Origin: Massospora cicadina
Taxonomy: Eukaryota > Entomophthoromycota > Entomophthoromycetes > Entomophthorales > Entomophthoraceae
DNA length: 64,000 nt
NCBI GenBank assembly: GCA_022478985.1
Contig: JAKSZP010000019.1
Span: 248,001 to 312,000 of the forward strand
Direction of reading: 5' to 3'
Position numbers and translations under genes: made by a program. A model generated the notes under the pieces. The model worked only from the letters and a program-made list of their open reading frames with translations. It ran no database searches and was not told where the DNA came from. Positions 34,549 to 46,587 of the stretch are shown piece after piece (the stretch's first letter is position 1; each line of letters begins with the position of its first letter).

Positions 34549-37500
34549 GGCTCAAGAATCCCAAGCTAAAAAGCTGGACTTCCTGCATAAATACCCCTTT
34601 AGACATCTTGGCCATACAAGAAACTAACTGTCTACAGGGGGAAGAGGGATCCTGGTCAGCCAGGGTCTCACCATCCCAGTCAATATGGATGTCCCACAGT
34701 GGGGTGGTCATCCAAGGTAACAAAAAGTTAAAATTGCTGACTCCTCCTCATATCTGCAGAGATACATCCTGGCTGCAACAATTGCAAACTAAGAGGCAAC
34801 AATCTTGATAGCTTGTATCTACACACTGTGCACCACAACTGATAGGAAACAATTTCTCAAAGCCATCATGACGCTCAACCTCCCACCAGAAACCATCCTG
34901 CTGAGCGATTTAAACTGCTAGGACAGCCCCACCATGTACCGATGGCCCAACCCCAGGGAATACCCACTGGGACGTATTGATTTCTGCACAATGAAGGCAT
35001 CCCTTGGACTGTATGACACCCTCTCCCCAGATCTCCACTCCTCCCCCACTTGACCTGCCCCAGCATACGCAAGGGAATGCATCTCAATGAGCCACATCAA
35101 TCACATCCTTTCACCAAAATTCTGCCGCTTGTTTATTTCTAACTTCGCTGCAAAAAAGATCAATTTCTCCAACCACTGACAAGTTTCAGTGCAGCTCACA
35201 CCAACCTGCACTCTAACATAGATGTCGCCCTGGAGGAAGCTATAACTGGAGAACATAAAATTACCCAAAGTTTCTGACTGGGTCAAGCATGAAGCCACAA
35301 ACCCGGAATTTACAGCCCCATTTGTATTGGATCCCATTAAAACTTGGAAAAAAAAATTAAATCTGAACTAATATCCAAAACTTGCCATCTCACCTCGCAC
35401 AATTACACCATGGACACAGCTACAATCTGACGCACCTTGGTGGAACTAAACCACCTTGAGCTTAACACCCTGAAGTCTGGCTACAGCCCCAACTGGGGGC
35501 ACAAATGGGCGGAAATCTCCGCCCACCTGTAGGAGAGTGACTATAACTCTCCATTTCCCAGCGTGGCAGTGCTCAGTGCACAGGCTCAATGCCAGGAAAC
35601 TAGCCATTAATGCCAGAGGGATTAAAGCCCAGCAGAGGGTGCTGGAGCAATAACTGCTGAGGCATATTATTGCAAATTTTATAATAAAACCCCATAGAAG
35701 GGCGACGCGGTGCACATATCAGATGGGGTTAGGTGGCCCAGGTTGGAGGGATTCTGGGCGGACAAATGGTGCATGAGGAGAGCATAATGGTACTTGCAAT
35801 GGCAAGTGTAATGGAACATGAGGCCTCCTTGAAGAGGTTCACACACAGGAGCATTTGGAATATCATAAAATAAAAAAAATAAAAAATGACTTAAAACGGG
35901 GGATAGGTTTATTTGGGAAGTCAACCAACAAGGAGTTTTGGTTAGGGGAAAATGTATTTAAGCTTGGTTGGGGAAATTGGGGTTATGCCACAGTGGGCCC
36001 AAGCAGCGACCCACCAATAGGATGATACTTCCATCCAAGTTAGTAAAATAGGCAGAAACTGACTTCACTAGAGTTATCAACTGAAGTTGGATTTGATCTG
36101 AGCGCATTATTTTGTAGCAGGAATGGGTTTTAACCCTTGTTATGAAACTAAGTGAACCAAACTATCCGCCTTAATTTGGTAGATAGTTCATTTTAATGCT
36201 TGGGCTGCCATCAGGGGCTGGGCGTTTGGCGCACCACTGGTCCCAACCTGGGCATATTTTGCCCAGACCCAGCGTTGGTCCAGGGTATTCTTCAGGTCAG
36301 GAAGGGCCTGCAACTTCACCTTCTGGGCCTCCAGGCTCCCAGGCTTGACTTTGGGGTTGCTCCCCACTATTATGTCATGTTCACATGACACCACCTAAAC
36401 GCCCTGATCTACAAACACCAACACAGAATTAAAGTATTGTGGAAAGGTAAGTATATAAAAGAAGGTAAAACCTGTCTGGCGTATTTCTTCCACCAATCCA
36501 CTCCCGAGGCAACCTGCCCCAGTGCACACAGGTCCACAAAGCTGATGGCACCATGGCAACTGACCCAACGGAGGTCGAAGTGGAAATACACTGCTATTAC
36601 ATCAAACTTTATTGCAACACCCCATCCAACCCCCAAAAAATAAAAAAATTATATACTCCACCAGAATACAGAGTGCAACGCCAGACTATAGTCTTCTAAA
36701 CCTGATAACGCAGGAGGAGCTCTGGAACACAGTCTGTGGTGCACCGCATAGGAAATGCCCAGGCCCTGATGGGATACCTTATGAATTTTATAAAAATATT
36801 ATAAACAAATTACCCCCTCCTCTTAGCATCAATAAACCAGTGCCTGCTGGAGACACATTCTACCTGGAGGCCAAGACTCCTATGTAATTACCCTGTTTAA
36901 AAAGGGCAACAGACTGGACCTGGCCAACTGGCGCCTTATGCATTCTAAAACACTGACACAAAACTACTTACAGAAAAATCTAGCTACCAGATTATACACA
37001 TTAGCCTCTAAAGCCCTATCACCCAATCAATTTGGTTCACACCAGGGCGCTCCATCTGGTCTAATATACACACTGTCACTAATATATGCCAGTTCAAAGC
37101 AACTGGAGCTCTAGTATTCCTTGAACAGGAGAAGGCATATGGCCGCGTTAGCTGGCCATACTTGAAGGCATGCATAAGCGCCTTCAATCTCCCAACCAGA
37201 TCTATTAACTGGGCGAAGCTCCTCACAGAATCCGCTTCTATGGCTTTGTGTGGCCCTGGCTTCCTAACCAACAATATCACACCATGCAGAGGGCTCAAAC
37301 AAGGGGACCCCCTCAGCCTACTACTCTACAACTTTAGCTTTGATCCACACCTCCATGTTGCTGACTCATGCCTCATGGGCATAACTGCACAAGGCCAGCC
37401 CCCAGTCAAGATAATAGCCTTTGTGGATTACTGCGTGACAGGTATAGCTAACAATAATGATGCCTGACAGTTGGAACGCACTCTAGAGGAATACTCCATT

Positions 37501-38920
37501 GTGAGTAATGCATCACTCATTAAACGGAAAACAGAAATAATCCTCCTAGGCAAATACATCAATAACTGGACCACAACACCAAAACCCCACAACCCCCCAA
37601 GATGGAAAAGCCCACTCATCCTACCCTTTGCATCACTTCCCCACCACCACCCCTGTCCGTCACCTTGGGATATGGCTGGAAACAGGGGGGTATGCCTATG
37701 AGATGATTAAGAATAATCTACTACAATGGATATCCAACCACATCGCCTCATTCAAGGAAGATCCACGGGGCTAGTGGGATGAGTAGCAGTTGCCAACTCG
37801 CTCATCCTCCCAATGCTGTGGTTCCCCACACAACCAAACACCTTTTCCCCCCTTCATAACATCAATCCACACGCTTATCCAGGGCTGGCTGTGGCCTAAA
37901 ACCCGACCACCCATATGGGTGGAAATGCTATTTGGACCATGCTCCAGCGGAGGCATGGGCTTAATAGACTTTGAGAGCCATGCTAACTGCATTCTGGGCA
38001 CCTGGATAGAGGAGGTGCTAACCCCAGACCTCCCACAACAGCACTGGTCCAGAGCAGCAAGGGCCAACTTTGAACAGGCACTCAAAATACTTAACCCGCA
38101 CAACCCATCTAGCCTACTAACATAACTCACTAACCGCCCCAATGCAGCGGGACCACATGGAACCCCCCTCACTTTAAACGCCTCCTCCGCACCATCCGCC
38201 ACATGGTATGGACCATCGCCAACACTGGCGCTGTGCAGGGAAGGGGACAACCCAGAGCCTACTTCATGATAAGAAAACCAGAAGACCACCCCAGAAGACA
38301 TACTTTCTATGACCCCAACCATTGATAGAATCAACTACCTAGATGCTTTGGACATCCCCTATAACCTAGCTACAAAGAAGGCAATATAGAGGCTGATGCA
38401 CCATCCACTCCTCCAGCCAAGAGTAAGAGCCAACACCTGGCGCTGCCTGAGAAGGACCTATAGAACAGTGGGCCGCACCCATTCCCTCCATGCAACCTGC
38501 GCAGTATGTGGAGGGGAGGGCTCCCTACACAACCGCCTAGAAACCTGCCTCCCATCCAGAGCCATATAGCAGGAAGTTGCGCGCCTGCTTAAGATCCAAA
38601 ATGACCAGGAATTCTCTATCTCAAGAAGCCTCCTTGCACTCCAGCTCGAGTCCCCAATTCTGTCTATCCTCCACTCCCTAATGGTAACCATTGCAATGTG
38701 GACAATCCACACCATTGCCTTGGATGCATTCAAGGGTACCATCCCGACCTTCCTTGGGGTAATTAATAGATTCCACTTCCACTTACTGGAACACTTCCAA
38801 GCCTGGCTTTATGGATACATGAAGCCAAGGCAATAGAGGCTCATAGAGTCATGGTTCCCACTCTGGTTCCTCCACACAGACCCTTCCTCCACACCTGCTC
38901 CATAGTGGGGGAAACCCCCT
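34524..38920 (+). pseudogene. LINE-E ORF2: endonuclease / RT / zf-RVT (broken, split by solo LTR)
   Basis: The endonuclease begins IGMLNITGARAQESQAKKLD near 34524 and continues in another frame with AIQETNCLQGEEGSW. A solo LTR separates the linker at 35528-36390. RT follows: CGAPHRKCPGPDGIPYEFYK, FLEQEKAYGRVSW, GLKQGDPLSLLLYNFSFDP. The catalytic box at 37417-37431 reads AFVDY, so the second Asp of FADD is lost. The zf-RVT finger CAVCGGEGSLHNRLETC is near 38497-38550. Stops throughout. Confidence 0.85.
35528..36390. mobile_element. Solo LTR inserted in LINE-E ORF2
   Basis: 863 bp beginning TGTAGGAGAG and ending CATGACA, flanked by 5-bp duplications CCACC (35523-35527 and 36391-36395). ORF2 homology runs GHKWAEISAHL up to the left edge and resumes with LNALIYKHQHR just right of it, matching the uninterrupted AAAHLNALERQHKH of LINE-A. 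No internal element remains, so it is a recombinational remnant. Its family is not one of G1, G2 or G3 by inspection. Confidence 0.85.
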
Positions 38921-39108
38921 CAGAGTAGCACACCAACCCCCATACCTGGCGTTCCAGCTGGCAACAGGGATAACCTGTGTACCCTGGGGTGCCCAATCCT
39001 TTCTAATCCTTAATATGTTTCACTCCCCCTTTTTCCTACACATGCATTGGTACTACCTGTCCACTGGTTGGCTTGCCTTGGTTAAATAATAAAAAAATTA
39101 TAGATAAC

Positions 39109-39775
39109 CATCAACTACTCAGCCATAACCATTTTACTTATAAGATTAACTAAATAACCATGGTCAAATAAAAAACATTTATAAGTAAATATTTAGTGGT
39201 ATCAGGAACTTTTCTAATAGGCAACTACCTTATCTTCCTTTATTTTATTATCCATATCTTTATTTTCTCTTTAAAAAATAAAAGGGGATAGGAGAAAACA
39301 ATATTTTATCCTAGATAGTATAGATCTCAAACTTTCAAAAAATCTAAACCTACACCAGAGTGTTAATATGTTTCAGCTGCTAGAAAAACACTCTACTTTC
39401 ATTTTTATTTATATACCCACATTTTTATTCACTTTTTGTTATAAAATAATAAGAGAGGTTGGGAGGAAATAAGTTGTCTTAGCCAGTATAGGTTTTAACC
39501 TGTTCTAAACTAAACCTGTAACAGATTGCTATCAGTATATACCCTGTTCATTTAACCACACTCGAATAGCAAACCTTATAAATCAATTAATCTATTAAAT
39601 AAGACCAAACTGTTAGCTGAAACATCATCAATAAAATTGCTCACACCAGGCTATAGAATAGACACTTCATCTAGCTTACTATATAGTTTTTAGTAGGTGC
39701 CTATAACTAATAACTTCCATATTAAATTATAAATTCCTAGCTTATGTGAAATAGAAGATAAAATGAATTTTAAAT
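39109..39775. repeat. AT-rich flank with diverged tandem repeats
   Basis: No gene. 39250-39370 and 39420-39540 look like a diverged duplicate pair (GGGGATAGGAGAAAACAATA versus GGTTGGGAGGAAATAAG, then ATCTAAACCTACA versus CTAAACCTGTAACA). 39715-39755 matches the tandem unit right of G1a (CCATATTAAATTATAAATTC, then CTAGCTTATGTG). Confidence 0.5.
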
Positions 39776-39780
39776 ATTGT

Positions 39781-40535
39781 TGTTGACTTTAGGCTTAGAA
39801 ATCGGCTCACTGGTGCTTGCTGTTTGGAATCCAACAATGTAAATCAGGGGCTTGTCTTGCCACGGGTATGAAAGTAATAGCATAAAAATAGAAACTATTA
39901 AAAACTTAAATTATAATTTTAATAGGGCACCATGCGGAGATAAAAGAGAGTATATCTTAATAAACCAATAAAGGTTCTTAAAACGTCAAAGCTTGACATT
40001 TGTATGGCTTGAAAATTTCTGAATTTAGTAATATGTGTTTCTAGCCTATCAAAGCTCCAAAAACTTGCTTCCTTTAGGCTGAGCAACGTATGAGGGATTA
40101 TTTTTGGGCAAGGCATACCAATGGGGTAACAACTTAATATATCCTAGCCAATCCCCTTTTGCTATAAATATTGCACCTTGGGGGACCCATGCCACGCCTA
40201 TAAAAGGGGGTGGTCCCTGCGTAGGTGCTTGAATGGGATTAGATGATGCCAGGTGTGAACCCTTTGATGGGTGCCCTAGAATAGGCCACAAGATCAGAGA
40301 AATCAGATTTTCTTACTTTTTACTATTTATCCAATTAGTTTTTATTAAAAGTTTTGCCCCAATTTGTGGGGTTCCATAAAGAGCCAGCCAGGGGCTTTTG
40401 GCTGACTAAATTGTTTTTATTAATAAAAGAAATTTCCTTATTATTGCAGACTCATAAATGTCCAACATTCCCTCTATTTAGCTGAGTTTTACTCACAACA
40501 TTCTTCTTCTGAGGCATGTGAGGCAAATTTTGACA
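39781..40535 (-). repeat. G1a 3' LTR
   Basis: TGTTGACTTTAGGC to TTTGACA, 755 bp. It aligns with 59398-60449 outside the SINE and preserves the empty SINE site at 40015-40030. Confidence 0.92.
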
Positions 40536-40560
40536 TTACCCCCCTCAAGAATGTTGGAGG
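40536..40560 (-). other. G1a polypurine tract
   Basis: Minus strand TTGAGGGGGGTAA directly abuts the 3' LTR, the usual site for plus-strand priming. Confidence 0.7.
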
Positions 40561-40699
40561 GAGAAAAGGGCTGAAGGAAGCGGCTATAAACTCAGCTAAT
40601 AAGAGTCCAGAAGTGAGGTATTTGATAGAATTTTCATCCCCTCGCTTGTATGTAATTAAGAAAAGCCCTTACCTGATAAATCCAAGCTTTTCGCTTCTT

Positions 40700-41683
40700 G
40701 AAGTGATTCAGTTATGATAATATAGTACCAAGTTGGATACTTGTAATGAAGGAAGAAGGCCCTGAGCTCATTCATGGCTTGGCCTTCTTTGGTAACAGTA
40801 TTTGCTAAATTATTCATGTCCTCTGATTGCAATTGGATGATGTGTTAGCCAACTTTTTCATGAATTGTTTTGGATCAGTACAATCAGAGAAAATATCCTT
40901 GGCTAATAATGCTGGCACTCCAAGTTCTCATCCATATAACACCCAGAAAGGAGACATCTTGAGGATGCAATGATAGCTAATTTGATAGGCCAGGAGGGCA
41001 CTAGGCAAGTAGAGATCCCAGTGGAAAGGGTCTGAAGTGGCGATTTTGCATAAAATCAAGACCAAGGTCCCATTTACTCTTTCTACTGCCCCATTTGAGG
41101 ATGGGTTATAGAGAGCTGAGAAGAGTTGTTGAGCTCCCATAGAAGTGGCGAGGAGCTTTACCACTCAGGAAGTAAAGTTTTTCCCATTGTCACATAGGAG
41201 GGCCTGGGGTCACCCATGCCAGGTGAAGATGAACTAAGTAAGAAGGTATCCGTAGCTTTAGCAGTCTGAGCGGGAAGAGCCACAGCTTCAACCCACTTAG
41301 TGAAATGATCAATACCAACCGAGATATAGCAGTTTACACCTGTAGTTTTAGGGAGAGGACCTATCACGTCCAAACTTATGGTGTGGAAGGGTTGGTGGGG
41401 CGTCACAGGTTAGTACTGATATTGGGGCTTAAAGCTGGTTTTTTTCTTACAGGTCAGGCATGTATCTAAGACTTCTGTTATGGTCTCCATGATGCCTTCC
41501 AATAGTACCGCTCTTTTATCCACTCTCATAAGTTTTGCATACTCCATAATGCCCCATAAGAGTGTGAGACTCTAAAATGACAGGCACTCGCTCAGATGGC
41601 TGGAGATAGGGCAACCAATTTACTCCTACTTTCTTATATAGTTTCCTGTACTCTACCTTTGTTTTGTGGGAGTGACAAACGAG
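40700..41683 (-). pseudogene. G1a integrase (broken)
   Basis: The HHCC finger region (YKKVGVNWLPYLQPSERVPV, ESHTLMGHYGVCKTYESG) at 41660-41516 is followed by core sequence PHQPFHTISLDVIGPLPKTT and GIDHFTKWVEAVALPAQTAK to 41158. Then 41164-40928 has QLFSALYNPSSNGAVERVNG and SYHCILKMSPFWVLYG. The first Asp and the Glu are present. Frameshifts occur at the middle Asp segment near 41190. The 5' end is cut by the G2b LTR. Confidence 0.88.
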
Positions 41684-42776
41684 TGTGAAGTTCCAAGGAT
41701 CACTCGCTTGAAAATTTATAGCATGCATGCTTATTTGGGATAAAGTTCCACCGGATGATCCTTGATATGGCCAGCGGCTTATGGTATATTCACCTTTCAG
41801 AAACTCACTTGGCCTATTAAAATAGCCCTGACTCTTCTGATCAATTTCAGGCATAATTTTCTTAATGTAATTGGGAACTTCTTCCAAGGCAGGTTTCAAT
41901 ACAAGCTATGCTTTCAGTTTGCCAACACTTCTCCAAAGGTAAGACTCTGTTAAAACCAAAAGAGGAATAAATAAAATATCTTTCTATAGGATATTTATTT
42001 GATAATCAGTCATTAGGCCAGGCGCCAGTATTTATACCTTTAGGGCATCTCCTGGCCACATTTAAGCACAAAATTTCAAAAGATATTTTACCACCTCAGT
42101 TCAGCCCTTGAAATCGTATGACTGAGACCTTTTCTTAGGTTTATTGGTGGCAAAATACTCTCAAAATTGGGAGGATTTCAGATACAAAAATTGCAAAAAA
42201 CATGCAAATTGTCCTAGGATCTTCTTGATTTGAGTTTCGTCATACTGCTGACAAAATACACCTTCTGTGAAATTCTTGCATCAATTAAAGTAGATGATAT
42301 ACCCCTAATTAGGACATTGACAGGCCTCTTTCTCGATAGCACTAGGTACTCCCTTTTAGGTGGTCCATATGCATTTGCTATTGTGCCATTTACATGGAAT
42401 GACATACAAATTTTGCCCTAGGGAAGGAAACTGATTATGTTTTTTTCGCCTGATAGTCCATGGGACTTTTAAACGTCAACTTTGACTTTTTCCTGAACGA
42501 TTTTGTATACTAGTTAGTTGATTGTTTTTCTGATGATTGGAACCAATTGCTGTGATTTGATGCATAGGAAATTGGCCATAGTGTGTGAGCATATTTGGCC
42601 CAGATTATTGATAAAGTACTTAATTGAATTTAAGTTGAGATATTAATCCTGAATCGTGTAATTGCAATAGGCTTTGAGGTGAGAGTATAGGTTTTAGTTC
42701 AAGTGTTGGGAGGATAATTGGCCCAATCTTATGGTTTTCAAAGGTTTATTTTTGTGTCAACCGCCATAATCTGACA
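41684..42776 (-). repeat. G2b 3' LTR
   Basis: Aligns over its whole length with 54443-55542. The plus-strand side includes a chance open frame resembling protein (GEYTISRWPYQGSSGG), present in both LTRs and therefore LTR sequence, not integrase. Confidence 0.9.
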
Positions 42777-42795
42777 TTTTCCCTCTCTTGAATTG
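42777..42795 (-). other. G2b polypurine tract
   Basis: Minus strand AATTCAAGAGAGGGAAAA abuts the 3' LTR. Confidence 0.65.
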
Positions 42796-43399
42796 AACAT
42801 AAGCCCCAAGATTCCTGATTAGTCTTTGTTGATCATCAGTGTCTGTTATCTTTGGCTCAAACGCCCAATGAGCATGGAGTTGGGTCTTCTATTTGGTAAC
42901 TTTGGCCTGAATGCCTGTCAAGTCTGAAGTTGGATCCTCTCCCAAATCTCAAGTGCAAACTAGAGCATTAATTAGAATAAAACTATCAAATATATAAATT
43001 TTTTAACTTTTTTTCTTAATTGGCCCACTTATTAAACTTTATAAGGAATTTTGAATGGACTTGGTTGTATATATGGCTGGTCCTAATATCCTTAATTATG
43101 TATATGAACTTAGATATTTTCTCAATCACTTCAAATACCCCAACCCAAATGCAATCTTACTTTTCTCAATTGGCCCGCACTGTGGGTGTTGCAAAATAGG
43201 ACTTCGTTATTAACTTCAAATTAAGCCAGTGTGTAGTGATTCTATAAATCCTTTTGACGTTGGGCCTTTTTTAGGCAAAACTGTTGTCAAAGGCTTGAGC
43301 TTGTAGTTTGATTAAAGCATCTGAAAGATTCTCAACGTACTGAGTATAAGTGTTTGCACCAGGTTCCTCTAGGGCCAAATATAGCAGCATTGGTAGGGC

Positions 43400-44203
43400 C
43401 GGGTGTCTTCCATATAATACTTAAAATGGTGACATCCTGGTTGATGAATGGTAGGATATATTGTAGGTGAAGAATGCAAAACTTAAATAAGTACTCCATT
43501 TGGATGGTTTGACCGATGTTAATTTTCTAATAATGTTCACCAACATCCTATTAACACGCTCAACTGTCTCATTAATTTTTGGATGATAGAGAGTAGAAAG
43601 CACACCTTGTACTCCCATCAATTGGTTGAGCTTGGAAAGGAAATTGGCGGTAAAGTTGGCTCCATTATTGGTCAGAAATACTTGAAGACATCCATGTTTG
43701 TGGATAATTTTTTCATGGACAAACTTGGCAGTAGTTGCCACTCCAGCTTCCCATTTGGCCTTGGCCTTGACTCATTTGGTCAAGTGGTCAATAGCTATAA
43801 TTATGTACATGGACTTTTTATTGCTTGTTGGAAGTGGGCCAACAACGTTGATAGATACAGTGTTCCAGGCAAACTTGGGCCTAACAAGCTGGTAAAAGGT
43901 GCTTTTTTGATACGGTTTTTCGCCTTGGCACTCTGCACAGCATTCTAGCATTTCTTGGATGTTGAAATGCATTGACTCCCAATAGTAGAATTGCTTCAGA
44001 TGCTCTTTCGTTTTCTTGAATCCACCATGCCCTATGGCCTTATGCGCTGCTATTATGATGTCTGTTAAGGCCAAGGGTCTTGAGAAAATATACTTTTTGT
44101 CCTTGACAATCTTGTAAAGCATCCCATTTTTTGATGGTTGTATTTTTTCATAGATCATATAATATTTTTTGGATGGATTTGGGCTCATATTGATACTCTC
44201 CAC
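43400..44203 (-). pseudogene. G2b integrase (broken)
   Basis: 44203-43772 is open and holds the HHCC finger (AAHKAIGHGGFKKTKEHLKQ, FYYWESMHFNIQEMLECCAE) and the start of the core (NTVSINVVGPLPTSNKKSMY, IIAIDHLTK). 43741-43421 continues: KIIHKHGCLQVFLTNNGANF, YHPKINETVERVNRMLV. In the core the first Asp reads Asn (SINVVGP) and the second also Asn (TNNG), while the Glu remains. A stop separates the halves. 42796-43400 towards the LTR shows no clear domain. Confidence 0.88.
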
Positions 44204-44214
44204 TGATCATTTTT

Positions 44215-44820
44215 ATAAACAAATCATTGGTGGCCCAGATAAGTGTTGCAATGGTGGGTAGTTAGGATAGACAGTCAGCATTTTGGTGTTTTGCCACAGA
44301 TCGATGCTTGATGGTGTAGTCATAAGCTTGAAGCTTAATGCCCAGTGGGATAACTGGCCCTCATGTTCTCTTAAGTTGTTTAACCATATTAGGGAAGCAT
44401 GATTGGTAACAACTTTAAAAATGAGTGCCATGAAGGTCGACCCAGAATTGCTTGCAAGCATATGACAGCTAAGCATTCTCATTCCATCACCGGTTAGTTC
44501 CTTTCATCAATGTTTAAGGTCTGACTCGTGAAGACAACTGGATGTTCTTCACCATCTTCTCCAACTTAGGATAACACGGCCCCTCACTGGTGTTCAGGAT
44601 GCATCAGTTTGGATCATAAATTCATGATCAAAGTCCAGGTATCAAAGAACAGGCACACTCAATAGGGCTGATCAGAGTTGGTCAAATACATCCTGGCAAG
44701 CTGGAGTCCAGTCAAATAGGACCTTATCTTTAAGTAGATAGAAAAACAGCTCTTCAAGTTGTGTAAAGTTGGTGATAAATCAGCGATAGTACCTGATCAT
44801 GCTTAGGAATACTTGAATAT
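44215..44820 (-). pseudogene. G2b RNase H / connection (broken)
   Basis: In shifting frames 44482-44213 gives HASLIWLNNLREHEGQLSHW followed by ALKLQAYDYTIKHRSVAKHQ, the C-terminal RNase H signature of gypsy elements. Upstream to about 44820 is the RT connection, with multiple stops. Confidence 0.75.
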
Positions 44821-44829
44821 CGCACTTGG

Positions 44830-45660
44830 ATTCAGGCCATTTCATTTTGGAGATGGCATCTAGCTTAGAAAGTTGAGGCTGAAGACCCACTTTATCAATC
44901 AAAAATCCGAGGTGTTCCAGCTGGTCTTTAAAAACTGACATTTTATGAGCTTGATTTTTAAGTTTGCAGCAGCTAGCCTTCTGAAAACCTCCTCTAAGTG
45001 TTCCAGGTGGTCGTCAAAAGTGCGGCTGAAAACGTTGATATTATCAAGGTACACTAGTACATATGACAACTTCAAATCTCCCAGGATCATGTCCAATGCC
45101 CGTTGGAATGTAGCCAGGGCATTTCAGAGCCCTTGAGGCATTTTCGTTGGCTGGAATAGGCCCTCTTGGGCTATAATTGCACATTTTTTGCGCTCCTCTT
45201 TAGGAAGATATATTTGCCAATATCCGCTGATAAGGTCCATTGTCAAGAAGAACTTTTCTCCCCCTAGCCTATCCAAGGCATCATCAATTTGTGGCAGTGG
45301 GTACAAGTCCTTCTTTGTGATGTTGTTTACCCTCTGATAATCAATGACTACTCAGTTGCTTCCATCCTTTTTCTTCACTATTAAAATTGATGCTGCCCAT
45401 GGACTTTTTGAAGGCACTAACATGCCACAATCGAGGAGTTCCTTAATCTCTTTGGATACTGCTTCTTCTGATGATTTTGAGCGTTTAACCAGGAATAATC
45501 GAATAGGTTTATGATCTTCAGTATTGATTTTGTTGGTGACACCCTTAGCACATCCCAAGTCAAAATCAGCTTGAGCAATTATTTTAAATATTTATAGAAT
45601 AACTCCTGAGCTTGGCCTTTCTCAGAGTTGGTCAGGTTGCTTAAATCGGCCATAGGGACA
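44830..45660 (-). pseudogene. G2b reverse transcriptase (broken)
   Basis: 45558-45352 gives AVSKEIKELLDCGMLVPSKS and PWAASILIVKKKDGSN. 45306-45124 gives MYPLPQIDDALDRLGGEKFF, LTMDLISGYWQIYL and LFQPTKMPQGL. The catalytic box at 45040-45051 reads YLDN (second Asp to Asn), within VLVYLDNINVFSRTFDDHLE. It resembles G2a RT at 1-512. Confidence 0.9.
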
Positions 45661-45720
45661 ACAATATTTATGCTGAGTAGGTCCTTATTGGGGAGCCCTA
45701 ATTTGACAAAAGTTCCAAAC

Positions 45721-46512
45721 TCATTGAATGTGTGAATTTATTGTGGTAGAAAACAGATGCAGAAAAGTGATTGTTTGTTGTCGCTTGTTGGAAATGGGCT
45801 GATTTTGCAGGTTTGCACATAAGATATGTATTTCTCCGTGGCGTGGAATGATAATACCAGGGACAATGTTTGGTTTAAATTGAGATTTAGACCATGGTTG
45901 ATATACTTCACCATAAAGTCCTTCTGGAATATTAATTATTAGTCCTGTCAAGATGATTACTTGTTCTCTGGATGGTATAGTGATGATATGATTTGATCTA
46001 AGTGGAATGCCATTTGACTCATCGTTCTGTGTGGATAGTGGTTTTGCCTTTGACCATGCTTTGAAATACTTAATTGGAACGACTCCATCTTTGAAAGCCA
46101 GATTTATAAATAGGCTGGATTTCTTTTTCTCAATTGCCTTATCCCGGTTATAGTAAAGTGGAATAGCCTGGCCAAGAATGGTGAGAGTATTGTCCTTATG
46201 ATTGGTAACAACTCCATATCTTCTTAGGAAATCAGTCCCAATTGGGATATCATAGTTCGTATTTGGCAACACTATGGCAGGTGCTGTTACTACAATGGAT
46301 CCAAATATGAGTGGTAGAGTACTGTATGCGCCCATCAATTTAGTTGTATGCGCTCCAGCTGTTCCATATACCTGACAGTGGGCAACACCAGGTGCAAATT
46401 TCAGCTTTTAACCAACTTTGTGCTGACTATATTAATAGGAGAACCACTATCAATAATGGCCTGAACTCACACCTTGTTTACTGCTATGTCCACATAAGTA
46501 CATAAAGAGTAA
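45721..46512 (-). pseudogene. G2b protease and linker (nearly open)
   Basis: The active site DSGS is at 46440-46451 (AIIDSGSPINIVSTKLVK). After a frame break, 46338-45721 is open for 205 codons: LPNTNYDIPIGTDFLRRYGV (the NYDIPIGTDFL helix of gypsy proteases), then a linker with IPSREQVIILTGLI. LINE-C separates this from gag. Confidence 0.82.
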
Positions 46513-46533
46513 TTTTCAGAGTTATTTATTGTA
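46513..46533. repeat. Target-site duplication of LINE-C, 3' side
   Basis: 21 bp, identical to 51796-51816. Confidence 0.95.
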
Positions 46534-46587
46534 TTTAAATTTATTGCGGGGAAGGCCGACCATGGGACGGACACTTCTGAATATGAC

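Larger units (their letters stand above)
32945..39094 (+). mobile_element. LINE-E, old full-length L1-like element, plus strand
   Basis: Flanked by a perfect 14-bp duplication AAATTATAGATAAC (32931-32944 and 39095-39108). The 5' end TACTTTTCTTTTCC resembles that of LINE-A to D; the 3' end is CTGTCCACTGGTTGGCTTGC followed by CTTGGTTAAATAATAAA. Removing the 863-bp solo LTR and its duplication leaves 5.28 kb, the same as the younger copies. Protein similarity to them is moderate and stops are frequent, so it represents an older or separate subfamily. Confidence 0.92.
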
